A DNA stretch of 11,153 nucleotides from Clostridia bacterium (lineage in GTDB: Bacteria > Bacillota > Clostridia > Christensenellales > UBA1242), in assembly GCA_017473285.1 (NCBI GenBank), contig JAFULP010000066.1, positions 1 through 11,153 of the forward strand, in the 5' to 3' direction. Position 1 is the first letter of the stretch, and each line of letters starts with the position of its first letter. This document shows positions 1-6,789 of this stretch, one piece after another. The position numbers and the translations under genes are program-made. Under the pieces are notes generated by a model. It was given only the letters and a program-made list of their open reading frames with translations. It did not search any database and was not told the DNA's origin.

Positions 1-74
1 AACCAAATAAAAGAAGATAAAATAATAGACTAAATAAGTATATTTGAAACGATAGACCCATTTAAAAATTAATA

Positions 75-122
75 CGGTTCGCGAAACGCACTAGCGAACT
101 ACGCGTTTACGCGTCCTGCGAA
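75..122. other. GC-rich structured intergenic spot
   Basis: This short stretch is rich in CG dinucleotides and sits in otherwise AT-rich non-coding DNA. It holds GTTCGC (77-82) facing GCGAAC (94-99) across an 11-nt loop, two copies of the palindrome ACGCGT (101-106 and 109-114), and the pentamer GCGAA at 81-85, 94-98 and 118-122. No ORF of note uses it. It could be a dispersed intergenic repeat, a protein-binding site or a structured RNA 3' end. The sequence alone does not decide between these. Confidence 0.4.
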
Positions 123-148
123 TAAATGAGGGTTTTACCCGTTATATG

Positions 149-178
149 AAAAACCACGGGTTATACCCGTGGATTTTT
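149..178 (-). terminator. Rho-independent terminator, probably bidirectional
   Basis: A perfect 7-bp GC-rich stem, CCACGGG (154-160) with CCCGTGG (166-172), encloses a 5-nt loop. It is flanked by A5 on the left and T5 on the right, so either strand yields a hairpin followed by U's. It lies just past the stop codon (182) of the leftward DAC-like gene and most likely ends that transcript. Confidence 0.8.
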
Positions 179-181
179 ATT

Positions 182-1402
182 TTAACTTTCTGCATCTTGC
201 TTAATTTCGGATTCAACTGTTTCGGTGATTACAATTTTGTCTTCCACTTCCAGTTTTTGCACTTCGGGTTTGTCTTTTGGTTCGGTTTTGTCAATAGGGG
301 AGTTTACTTCGAGTTTTGGTTGCTCGATGGATGTTTTTGTGGCTTTTGGTTTTACAACCTTTGGTTTAACAAGCGATTTGTAAAATATTTCGCCTTCGTG
401 TGATTGGAAGTATACGCCCACAATGTGCTTACGGCGAGAGTTGATGATTGTGTATGCGGCACGCTTCCTAGCCCCACCCACTACATTTTTGGTTCGGTTC
501 ATATTGTTTTCAACAAACACATTATATGCAAGCACTCTACCAAGAGTGTCTACCACCGTGATGCCGTCAAAGTTAAGCATATTGATAAATAGGGTAGCAA
601 AGGCTTGCAACTTTTCCTCACTATAACTTTTGGATTGGGTAAACAACTTGCTAAACGAAATAGGGGTTTCAAGCCAAATTCCGTCTTCAAAAAAGCCATT
701 GTCCTTATAGTCCTTATCCACGATTACACACATTGCGCCATTAAGGTCGTCAATAACCTTTGTGAATATATTTTTAAACATAGTTTGAACTTCGCCCAAT
801 TTTTTTTGAGTGGTGCGAAGTTTACTAAAGCACGCTTTGGTAAATTCACTAATAGTTTCATCATTATTAAAAGTTTTGTTAGGGTTAAGGGCGGTGTTAA
901 TCTTGATTTTATTGCCACGAGTGCTAAAAAGTTCCATTTCAAAGTCATTTACGCTACGGGCAACGATACAACTAATTTTGTCCGCACGGTCACGAAGATA
1001 TGAACTTTCACTAATATGGTTAAGCAAACTTTTTTCCTTAATGCTATTTAAAGTTTTGCATATGCCATATATAAACTTATTTTCCTTATTTTCAATATAA
1101 ATACACCATTCCTTTTTAGCAATGGCAATAAGTGGCTTAAGGCGGCTGTTAAACATTGACGCATCATCGTCCACAAACACTTGAAGTTTGTATGCCTTAG
1201 GCACAATCTTAATAATGCTATCAATATTGTTGGTAAATATAATTTTAGGCTTGGTATGAGAACCCTCTTCACGATAGTCAAGAAGTTCGTTAAAACTATT
1301 TAAAAAGTGCGACAGCAAGCGTTGGTCAAAGCCGTCATATTCGGCGTTAATAAAATTAATTAAATTATTGCGACCTTGCTCAAAAATGGTAATTTCTTCC
1401 AT
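182..1402 (-). CDS. Divergent DAC (DisA_N-like) domain protein, possible diadenylate cyclase or sensor
   Basis: The predicted protein has 406 aa. Residues about 221-345 match the layout of the diadenylate cyclase domain, which in DisA and CdaA makes cyclic di-AMP from two ATP. A hydrophobic strand with NGAMCVIV (221-228) is followed by GIWLETPI (241-248), then FDGITVVD (278-285) in place of the DGA motif, and GARKRAA (310-316) in place of GTRHRAA. Thus the Asp-Gly pair and flanking arginines are kept, but the motif histidine is Lys. Residues 1-200 are unrecognised and could be a sensor region like those attached to DAC domains in nucleotide-signalling proteins. Residues about 345-406 are a Lys/Glu/Pro-rich, probably disordered tail. 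No membrane segment is evident, so it is probably cytoplasmic. ATG at 1402 is preferred over GTG at 1408, because the AAGGAG (1408-1413) overlaps that GTG and sits 5 nt before the ATG. Assignment is by motif reading. Catalytic activity is uncertain because the family includes divergent members. Confidence 0.6.
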   Translation of the reverse strand: MEEITIFEQGRNNLINFINAEYDGFDQRLLSHFLNSFNELLDYREEGSHTKPKIIFTNNIDSIIKIVPKAYKLQVFVDDDASMFNSRLKPLIAIAKKEWCIYIENKENKFIYGICKTLNSIKEKSLLNHISESSYLRDRADKISCIVARSVNDFEMELFSTRGNKIKINTALNPNKTFNNDETISEFTKACFSKLRTTQKKLGEVQTMFKNIFTKVIDDLNGAMCVIVDKDYKDNGFFEDGIWLETPISFSKLFTQSKSYSEEKLQAFATLFINMLNFDGITVVDTLGRVLAYNVFVENNMNRTKNVVGGARKRAAYTIINSRRKHIVGVYFQSHEGEIFYKSLVKPKVVKPKATKTSIEQPKLEVNSPIDKTEPKDKPEVQKLEVEDKIVITETVESEIKQDAES

Positions 1403-1678
1403 AGGCACTCCTTAAAATTATATTAAAATGTTTGTAAAAGTAAACATACAATAATTTTAATTTGTAGCACCAACTAATACATGTCAAAAACAACTTCAAA
1501 ATGTAAAAATTTGATGTCGCCTAAAATAAATGATTAGTTGATATTGCAACAAATCAAAATATTTAATTATATGTAAATAATATGCTGTTAATAATACACT
1601 AACAAAAATATTTGTAAAAATCAAACAATTTTTAACAATTTTTAAAATATTTTAAAATTTTTTTGCATATATTTGGGT
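1403..1678. other. AT-rich divergent intergenic region between the DAC-like gene and feoA
   Basis: This is 276 bp of AT-rich DNA between divergent genes, so it should hold promoters for both. On the minus strand a TTGACA occurs at about 1483-1488, but no good -10 follows at the usual distance. A perfect AT-only palindrome, TTTTAAAAT/ATTTTAAAA, lies at 1640-1657, about 20 bp before the feoA start. I saw no convincing Fur-type box (GATAATnATTATC-like) and no coding sequence. Confidence 0.5.
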
Positions 1679-1906
1679 ATGACGCTGAATAATTGCGAAA
1701 AAAATAGAATTTGCAAGATAATTTCGCTAGATATAAAAGATGACAAACTCAAATTCCGCTTGTACGAAATTGGCTTTTTTGTTGGTTCGCAAATTCAAGT
1801 GCTTAACACCTCGTTTTTAAAAAAGACATTGCTTGTTCAAGTGTTGGATTCGTGCTTTGCAATAAAAGCGGATATTGCCAAGTGTATTGAGGTTGAGTAT
1901 GCATAA
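1679..1906 (+). CDS. feoA: FeoA, ferrous iron transport accessory protein (SH3-like)
   Basis: This is a 75-aa cytoplasmic protein of the FeoA family, which works with the FeoB iron(II) permease. The pattern is the usual one for these small SH3-like proteins: a central LYEIGFFVGSQIQVL turn (equivalent to the family's L-x-x-M-G-L-x-x-G), then hydrophobic strands and a final FAIKADIAKCIEV segment (equivalent to iaLr...A..I.V). The ATG at 1679 gives a family-length protein, and a TTG two codons earlier (1673) is an alternative. No clear Shine-Dalgarno sequence precedes either start. The gene overlaps feoB by 8 bp (feoB starts at 1899), implying translational coupling. The family call is secure. 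The start is less so. Confidence 0.92.
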   Translation: MTLNNCEKNRICKIISLDIKDDKLKFRLYEIGFFVGSQIQVLNTSFLKKTLLVQVLDSCFAIKADIAKCIEVEYA

Positions 1907-2681
1907 AATTCATATTGTAGGCAACCCCAACAGTGGAAAAACAACTTTGTTTAATTGTATAACCAAAAGTAGCGAGCATGTGGGAAACTGGCATGGAGTG
2001 ACGGTAGACAAAAAAAGTAAAATTATAACATTTAAATCCAGCACCTACGAATTGATTGATTTGCCTGGGATTTATAGTTTAAACGCTTTTTCGTTGGAAG
2101 AACAAGTAAGCATTGAAGAAATTAATTCAAGTGATTGCGATAATATTTTGTATTTACTGGACGCCAACAATTTTAAGCGAAGTATGTTACTTGCTTTGAA
2201 CTTATTAATAAACGATAAAAATATTAAAATTTTGATTAACAACTATAAAAGTTTTCAAAAAAATGGAGGAAGCATTGATATTGAATATTTGCAAAAAATT
2301 TTGGGTTGTGAAGTTGAAATTGTTGATGCACAAAAAATTAAAGTAAAAGAAGATTTTTTTAAATTTCAAACACGCAAAACATCGTTTATTAAGATGTTAC
2401 AAAATCAAATAAATAAAAATAGTGAAAATAATAAAAACAATCAAACGGATAAAAGTAGCGAAGATAACCAAAAATATAAAAATATTGAAATTTTATACGC
2501 CTACATATTAAAAATCGCAAATAATTGCGTAAAAAAAGAAAATAAAATATATGGATATGGCAAATTTGATAAAAAATTATTAAAATTAAGTGTATTTTTA
2601 CCACTATTTATTTTGGCGATGTTTTTTGTAATATATTTTACATTTTTCTTATTGTGCCAATTATCAGCGATATATTTTTAA
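1899..2681 (+). CDS. feoB: FeoB, N-terminal GTPase part (frameshifted)
   Basis: This is the 5' part of the ferrous iron transporter FeoB, a membrane permease with a cytoplasmic G domain. The ATG at 1899 is preceded by GAGG (1889-1892) and overlaps the feoA end. G1 is intact (GNPNSGKTT, residues 8-16). The switch region reads GNWHGVTVDKK, with His where FeoB usually has Pro. G3 is DLPGIYSL (54-61). At the G4 position the sequence is NNYK (114-117) instead of N-x-x-D, so guanine-specificity Asp is missing, and G5 is not recognisable. An Asn/Lys/Ser-rich low-complexity insert lies at about residues 170-195. The first membrane helix follows (FLPLFILAMFFVIYFTF), and then the frame runs to a stop at 2681. 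The true continuation is in the -1 frame (see the C-terminal part). One extra T in the T5 tract at 2643-2647 restores a continuous protein of about 663 aa, which is normal FeoB length. It is either a recent pseudogene, a sequencing or assembly error, or slippage-expressed. Confidence 0.85.
   Translation: MHKIHIVGNPNSGKTTLFNCITKSSEHVGNWHGVTVDKKSKIITFKSSTYELIDLPGIYSLNAFSLEEQVSIEEINSSDCDNILYLLDANNFKRSMLLALNLLINDKNIKILINNYKSFQKNGGSIDIEYLQKILGCEVEIVDAQKIKVKEDFFKFQTRKTSFIKMLQNQINKNSENNKNNQTDKSSEDNQKYKNIEILYAYILKIANNCVKKENKIYGYGKFDKKLLKLSVFLPLFILAMFFVIYFTFFLLCQLSAIYF
2643..2648 (+). other. feoB: Frameshift site in feoB (T5 tract)
   Basis: The upstream frame reads Phe-Thr-Phe (codons ending at 2645) within the first membrane helix, then runs to a stop at 2679-2681. 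Adding one T to the run TTTTTC makes it read on as FTFFLIVPIISDIF, which continues naturally into the FeoB membrane core. The base run does not form a standard X-XXY-YYZ slippery heptamer in the zero frame. A one-base deletion or a homopolymer error therefore fits better than programmed frameshifting. Confidence 0.75.
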
Positions 2682-3889
2682 CCGCATTAAATTATATTAT
2701 TCAAAAACCAATAATGGCGATATTGTCTAGGGCAACTAAATCACAATTTGTTATTGCGTTGTTTAGTGAAGGTGTGTTTGGGGCGTGCTTTAGTGTGCTT
2801 GGGTTTTTGCCACAAATATGTTTGATGTATTTGTTTCTATCCATACTTGAAAATAGTGGGTTAATTACACGAATGGCATTTTTGCTTGATGATTTTTTGC
2901 AAAAAGTGGGATTAAATGGCAAAATGGTGTACACGATGCTAATGGGGTTTGGATGCTCCACAAGTGCCACATTGACCGCTAAAAATATGGTGGACAAAAA
3001 CTCGCAAATTAAAGCCAGTTTGATTACGCCTTTTATGAGTTGTAGTGCGAAACTTCCAATATACACAACTCTTGCTTTGGCATTGCTTGGCGTTAATAGT
3101 GTGTGGCTAATATTAGGGCTATATTTGTTGGGAATGGTGGTGGCAATAGTGCTGGCAATTATTTTTGAAAAAACAATTTTGCCAACTAAATCAACTCAAT
3201 TTGTAATTGAATTTCCACCACTTAAAGTGCCAGAAATTTTTAATATTTGGCAATCTATGAAAACCAGTTGCAAGCAATTTGTTGTAAAAGTGTTTGGTGT
3301 GATTTTTGGAGCGAGTATAATACTTTGGTTACTCAACAATGTTAATATCAAATTTGAATATGTTGGCGAAAGTGGCAAGTCGATTTTGTATAGTTTTAGC
3401 AGTATCATTAGTTGGATGTTTAAACCAATTGGACTAAATAATCCAAATATTATTTGTGCACTACTTATTGGGCTAGTGGCAAAGGAATTGATACTTTCTA
3501 GTTTTGCAATTTCCAATAAAGTTACAAACTTATCAATGTTGGGTGCAAGTTTGACGCTTATCTCAAGCGCAGTAAATTTTAATATTGCCAGCGGAATTTC
3601 GTTCCTAGTGTTTACGCTACTATACTTTCCATGCGTGTCAAATTTTGGAGTGTTGTTAAAAGAGGTTGGGGCTAAATACACATTGTTTGGAGTAGGGGTT
3701 CAGTTTGGGCTTGCCTATATCACTTCGTACATCGTATATAGTTTGCTTGCAAAAGGTTTGGTATACACTTTGGTTGGTGTGGTTGTTTTGATAGTGTTTA
3801 TGTTAAGCATTAAAATAATTTACAAAAAAATAAAATCAAAAAAAATATTTTGCAATTGCCCAAATTGTAATAATTGCAAAAATAAATAA
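2654..3889 (+). CDS. feoB: FeoB, C-terminal permease part (frameshifted)
   Basis: This is the membrane core of FeoB in the -1 frame relative to the GTPase part. No ribosome binding site precedes the GTG at 2654, so it is best read as a continuation of the same gene. Residues are counted from that GTG. SEGVFGACFSVLGFLPQI (38-55) matches the first gate repeat. ENSGLITRMAFLLD (66-79) and GFGCSTSAT (98-106) match the conserved core, although the usual GCNVPA cysteine-gate motif has Ser/Thr changes. ITPFMSCSAKLPIY (124-137) matches the second conserved core motif. Several further hydrophobic helices follow. The protein ends in a Cys cluster, C-x-C-x2-C-x2-C (residues 400, 402, 405, 408), as in some FeoB tails. 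No feoC was found. If the frameshift is real, iron(II) uptake through this copy is probably lost. Confidence 0.85.
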   Translation: MPIISDIFLTALNYIIQKPIMAILSRATKSQFVIALFSEGVFGACFSVLGFLPQICLMYLFLSILENSGLITRMAFLLDDFLQKVGLNGKMVYTMLMGFGCSTSATLTAKNMVDKNSQIKASLITPFMSCSAKLPIYTTLALALLGVNSVWLILGLYLLGMVVAIVLAIIFEKTILPTKSTQFVIEFPPLKVPEIFNIWQSMKTSCKQFVVKVFGVIFGASIILWLLNNVNIKFEYVGESGKSILYSFSSIISWMFKPIGLNNPNIICALLIGLVAKELILSSFAISNKVTNLSMLGASLTLISSAVNFNIASGISFLVFTLLYFPCVSNFGVLLKEVGAKYTLFGVGVQFGLAYITSYIVYSLLAKGLVYTLVGVVVLIVFMLSIKIIYKKIKSKKIFCNCPNCNNCKNK

Positions 3890-4238
3890 AAATAAATATT
3901 TAAATAATTGCAAAATATAAATATATGCTACAAATAAGGCAAATATTAAATAGTTTAATAAAAATAAAATATTTTATTTTAATTTTTAAATAATTTTTGT
4001 GGATAAAAATATTTTTAATATTTATTTTCAACAAATTTAGCCAAAATAATCTTAAGTTTTGGTTAAATTTTTTAATGGGTTAATTTTTTTATTTTTTAAA
4101 TATTTATTTACTAAATTAAAAAAATATTTGAATAGCCATTGAAAAAAAGTTTGTTATTTGGTATAATAAATCTATATAACAATATGAGATAGCGAAATAT
4201 CAATTTTGCAAACTCAAAAATTAGGATAGGGAGAAATT
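3890..4238. other. AT-rich gap between feoB and der
   Basis: There is no credible coding sequence in these 349 bp. A 13-bp direct repeat, AATAATTGCAAAA, occurs at 3869-3881 (end of feoB) and 3903-3915. A perfect 20-bp AT-only palindrome, AAAATAAAATATTTTATTTT, lies at 3961-3980 and is followed by T-rich sequence. That palindrome might serve as a weak feoB terminator, but it has no GC pairs. The right end carries the der promoter and ribosome binding site. Confidence 0.6.
4139..4167 (+). promoter_or_regulatory. Promoter of der (sigma-A type, extended -10)
   Basis: The -35 is TTGAAA (4139-4144). After a 17-bp spacer comes TATAAT (4162-4167), preceded by TGG (4159-4161), an extended -10. Transcription should start near 4174, leaving a leader of about 65 nt before der. 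AGGGAG (4228-4233) lies 5 nt before the start codon. Confidence 0.8.
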
Positions 4239-5555
4239 ATGAACAAACCAATTATTGCAATCGTTGGTAAACCAAATGTTGGCAAGAGTACATTTTTTAA
4301 TAAAGTGGTAGGTAGGCGCATTAGCATTGTTGAGGACACACCGGGTGTTACTAGGGACAGGATTTTTGCTGACGCTACTTGGTGCGGTTACGCATTTACT
4401 TTGGTGGACACTGGCGGGTTGGATTTTGAAGCAAAGGATGAAATTAATGCAAATATTTTAGAGCAAGCACAACTGGCAATTGATGTTGCGGATGTGATTG
4501 TATTTTTTGTGGACGGTCGTGAGGGGATGACTGCTCAAGACAAGGAAGTAGCGGCGTATTTACGAAAGGCTAAAGCCCCTAAAATTTTGGCGGTTAACAA
4601 ACTTGACAACTATGAAGTGGAAAAGACATATGAATTTTACGACCTTGGATTAGGCGAACCTTATGGCGTATCAGTTGAACATGGCAAGGGTGTGGGCGAT
4701 TTGCTTGACGCAATTGTGGCAAACATTAAGCAAATACCAACCGATGAAGCCAACAAAGGTTTAAAGTTGGCAATCGTGGGCAAGCCAAATGCGGGCAAGA
4801 GTACACTTACCAATTATTTGGTGGGCGAAAAGCGTGTGGCGGTAAGTTCGATTGCAGGCACTACTCGTGATGCAATTGAAGTTCCGTTTAGATACAATAA
4901 TAGCGATTACATCATTATTGATACTGCTGGGCTTAGAAAGAAAAGTAAAATTGAACCTTCAAGCATTGAGCGATATAGTGCGGTGCGTAGTTTGGACGCA
5001 ATCACTAGATGCGATGTGGCTTTGCTTGTGATTGATGCCGAACAGGGCATAACCGAGCAAGATGTTAAAATTGCGGGGCTTATTCACGAACAAGGCAAGC
5101 CAAGCGTGATTGTGGTTAATAAGTGGGATTTGATTGATAAGCAAACTGGAACATTGGAAGCGTTTAAAAAGAAGATGGAAGTGGACCTTGCGTTTATGAA
5201 ATATTTTATGCCAGTGTTTATTTCGTGTAAGGAACACAAGCGTACGGGCAAAGTGATGGAAATGGTTGAAAAGGTGTATGCTAATGCTACTAGGGAAATT
5301 ACTATGGGCTTGTTTAACAATGTATTGGTAAACGCAATTGGTGTTACTCAGCCACCAGTTAAAAATGGCCGAAGATTAAAAATTACTCACGGTAAGCAAA
5401 GTGGAACTTGTCCGCCAACATTTGATATATATTGTAATGATGCATCTTTGATGGAAAATTCATATATCAAATATTTGGAAAATGCGTTTAGGCGTGCATT
5501 TGACTTTAGCGGAACGCCTATTAAACTTGTGTTTAAGTCAAAAGGTGAAGATTAA
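4239..5555 (+). CDS. der: Der (EngA), double-GTPase ribosome assembly factor
   Basis: Der is an essential GTPase that binds the maturing 50S ribosomal subunit in the cytoplasm. The 438 aa match the usual family length. The first G domain shows GKPNVGKST (10-18), TRDR (38-41), DTGG (57-60) and NKLD (120-123). The second shows GKPNAGKST (181-189), TRDA (209-212), DTAG (228-231) and NKWD (294-297). The C-terminal third carries the KH-like RNA-binding domain, with the family's PPVKNGRRLKITHGKQSGT stretch. All nucleotide-binding motifs are intact. The ATG at 4239 has a good ribosome binding site and its own promoter. plsY follows in the same direction after 93 bp, a pairing common in Clostridia (often with gpsA, which is not seen here). 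Confidence 0.97.
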   Translation: MNKPIIAIVGKPNVGKSTFFNKVVGRRISIVEDTPGVTRDRIFADATWCGYAFTLVDTGGLDFEAKDEINANILEQAQLAIDVADVIVFFVDGREGMTAQDKEVAAYLRKAKAPKILAVNKLDNYEVEKTYEFYDLGLGEPYGVSVEHGKGVGDLLDAIVANIKQIPTDEANKGLKLAIVGKPNAGKSTLTNYLVGEKRVAVSSIAGTTRDAIEVPFRYNNSDYIIIDTAGLRKKSKIEPSSIERYSAVRSLDAITRCDVALLVIDAEQGITEQDVKIAGLIHEQGKPSVIVVNKWDLIDKQTGTLEAFKKKMEVDLAFMKYFMPVFISCKEHKRTGKVMEMVEKVYANATREITMGLFNNVLVNAIGVTQPPVKNGRRLKITHGKQSGTCPPTFDIYCNDASLMENSYIKYLENAFRRAFDFSGTPIKLVFKSKGED

Positions 5556-5589
5556 TTTTGTCGTTTAATAAAATTGGGCGCAAATTTGC

Positions 5590-5618
5590 TTGCTAAAAAA
5601 TATAATATGCGTTATTAT
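5590..5618 (+). promoter_or_regulatory. Possible plsY promoter
   Basis: TTGCTA (5590-5595), a 17-bp spacer and TATTAT (5613-5618) give a fair sigma-A match upstream of plsY. A TATAAT at 5601-5606 lacks a matching -35. No terminator separates der and plsY, so read-through from the der promoter is equally likely. Confidence 0.4.
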
Positions 5619-5648
5619 ATTACTGAATTAAATAGGTGATAAATTTAA

Positions 5649-6443
5649 ATGAAGATATTATATATATGTATTTTAACAGTTTGTAGTTACTTGATTGGAA
5701 ATATTAATTTTGCTAAGATTATTTCACATTCTAAAAAGGATGACATTACCAAGCACGGCAGTGGCAACCCTGGTACGCTTAATATGCTTAGGACCTATGG
5801 CTTTAAGTGGGCAATATTTAATATGGCGTTAGAGATTTGTAAGGGTGCAATTCCAACCCTAATTGGTAAATTGTGGCTTGGTCAAATTGCTATGTATTGC
5901 GCAGGTGTTGCGGTAATACTTGGACATATATTCCCAGTTATATTCAAATTTAAGGGTGGTAAAGGCGTTGCGGCTTTTGCGGGCTTTAGTTTGATTGCAC
6001 TTGATTGGTGGGTGTTCTTGATTGTGTTTGCGGTTTGCTTTACATTTGTGGCAATCACCAGCATTGGCTCGGTAGGCACACTTGGATTTGTGTTGATTTC
6101 AACCATTATTCAACTTGTAAACATTGACCCATCGTCTAACGGTTGGGTGTGCTATATATTGCTAGCATTTATATCAACATTAATATTGTTTGTGCATCGC
6201 GGCAATATCAAAAGATTGTTCCAAGGCAAGGAAAATCCAACTAATATCCGCAAGGCATTTAAAAAAGATTTCCATTTGGATAAAAATGACAAAGCCAGCA
6301 CTCAAGATGTCGAAAATAAGCCAGTTGAAAATGCAGACAATGTAACAATTGACAACGAAAATCAACAAAGCGAAGTTCAAACCGAACAAGTAAAGGTTAA
6401 AATATTAAAGATTGAAGAAAATAAGGAAAATGAAGATAAATAG
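5649..6443 (+). CDS. plsY: PlsY, acyl-phosphate:glycerol-3-phosphate acyltransferase, with long C-terminal tail
   Basis: PlsY is the membrane enzyme that moves an acyl group from acyl-phosphate to glycerol-3-phosphate, the first step of phospholipid synthesis in most Gram-positives. The three family motifs are present: GSGNPGTLNM (37-46), GHIFPVIFKFKGGKGVA (92-108, the Gly-rich loop) and HRGNIKRL (183-190). They are separated by several hydrophobic helices, and the N-terminus begins as a membrane segment. PlsY usually ends soon after the third motif, at about 190-220 aa. Here about 70 further residues (195-264) form a hydrophilic Lys/Glu/Asn/Gln-rich tail, probably disordered and cytoplasmic. 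AGGTGAT (5634-5640) lies 8 nt before the ATG. The call is secure. The tail's role is unknown. Confidence 0.95.
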   Translation: MKILYICILTVCSYLIGNINFAKIISHSKKDDITKHGSGNPGTLNMLRTYGFKWAIFNMALEICKGAIPTLIGKLWLGQIAMYCAGVAVILGHIFPVIFKFKGGKGVAAFAGFSLIALDWWVFLIVFAVCFTFVAITSIGSVGTLGFVLISTIIQLVNIDPSSNGWVCYILLAFISTLILFVHRGNIKRLFQGKENPTNIRKAFKKDFHLDKNDKASTQDVENKPVENADNVTIDNENQQSEVQTEQVKVKILKIEENKENEDK

Positions 6444-6446
6444 TAT

Positions 6447-6485
6447 AAAAAAAATAAAGCAATTAATTTTGCTTTATTTTTTTTT
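6447..6485. terminator. Bidirectional terminator between plsY and the XRE gene
   Basis: AAAATAAAGCAA (6451-6462) pairs with TTGCTTTATTTT (6469-6480) around the loop TTAATT. A's on the left and T's on the right extend the stem. It lies between the convergent ends of plsY (stop at 6443) and the leftward XRE gene (stop at 6494) and can serve both. Confidence 0.8.
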
Positions 6486-6493
6486 GAATAATA

Positions 6494-6697
6494 TTAATTT
6501 TCTAAACCTAAAAGATAATCAGTTGTTACACAAAATATTTTAGATAGTTTTGCAAGTTGTTCCAAGTTGCATTCTCGTTGACCCAATTCCCAATAACTTA
6601 TTGTACGAACATTAACAAAAATTAAATCTGCCAAGTCTTGTCTTGACATATTTTTTTCAAGTCGCAACTCTTTTAATATTTCAGGAAATTTTATCAT
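6494..6697 (-). CDS. Small XRE-family HTH repressor
   Basis: This 67-aa protein is almost entirely one Cro/C1-type helix-turn-helix (HTH_3): ILKELRLEKNMSRQDLADLI, then the recognition part VNVRTISYWELGQREC, then LEQLAKLSKIFCVTTDYLLGLEN. It has no ligand or dimerisation domain beyond the usual TDYLLG end. It most likely binds the GAACA-N3-TGTTC palindromes in the 92-bp divergent region and represses both itself and the lipoprotein gene. That is inferred from their position. The ATG at 6697 is the only usable start and has no Shine-Dalgarno sequence. TAAAAT on the minus strand (6706-6711) lies only 8 nt upstream, so the mRNA may be leaderless. Confidence 0.9.
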   Translation of the reverse strand: MIKFPEILKELRLEKNMSRQDLADLIFVNVRTISYWELGQRECNLEQLAKLSKIFCVTTDYLLGLEN

Positions 6698-6711
6698 TTT
6701 ATAAAATTTTA

Positions 6712-6724
6712 GAACAAAATGTTC
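6712..6724. promoter_or_regulatory. Operator 1, GAACA-N3-TGTTC
   Basis: The sequence GAACAAAATGTTC is a palindrome with 5-bp arms and an AAA centre. It lies 15-27 bp upstream of the XRE start codon and directly abuts its probable -10, so a bound repressor would block XRE transcription. It shares its half-sites with operator 2, 29 bp away centre to centre. Confidence 0.75.
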
Positions 6725-6732
6725 AAAAATGC

Positions 6733-6761
6733 TTGACTTGGAACATTTTGTTCCGTATAAT
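6733..6761 (+). promoter_or_regulatory. Strong lipoprotein promoter with operator 2 in its spacer
   Basis: The -35 is TTGACT (6733-6738), the spacer is 17 bp, and the -10 is TATAAT (6756-6761). The 15-bp palindrome GGAACATTTTGTTCC (6740-6754) fills the spacer almost exactly. That is the classic place for a repressor that excludes RNA polymerase. Transcription should start near 6768, about 22 nt before the lipoprotein ATG. Confidence 0.85.
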
Positions 6762-6789
6762 ATATAGTATGTAACAAAAGGATAAGATT

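Noticed and set aside
146..403. Phe-rich rightward ORF
   Set aside because: It is the antisense shadow of the Lys/Glu-rich tail of the DAC-like gene and overlaps a terminator.
1403..1408. GTG start two codons upstream for the DAC-like gene
   Set aside because: Its first base is part of the AAGGAG ribosome binding site, which is correctly spaced for the ATG at 1402.
1403..1678. Fur box in front of feoA
   Set aside because: Only generic AT palindromes are present. None matches the Fur consensus well enough.
2642..2650. Programmed -1 frameshifting in feoB
   Set aside because: The tract does not form a zero-frame X-XXY-YYZ heptamer and no strong downstream hairpin was seen. FeoB is not known to need frameshifting.
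3961..3980. 20-bp perfect AT palindrome as a functional operator or terminator
   Set aside because: It is all A and T in very AT-rich DNA, so it may be chance. Hairpin stability would be low.
6698..6726. TTGAAC-N17-TATAAA promoter for the XRE gene
   Set aside because: The spacing is perfect, but the -10 would touch the start codon and transcription would begin inside the gene, so it is not usable.
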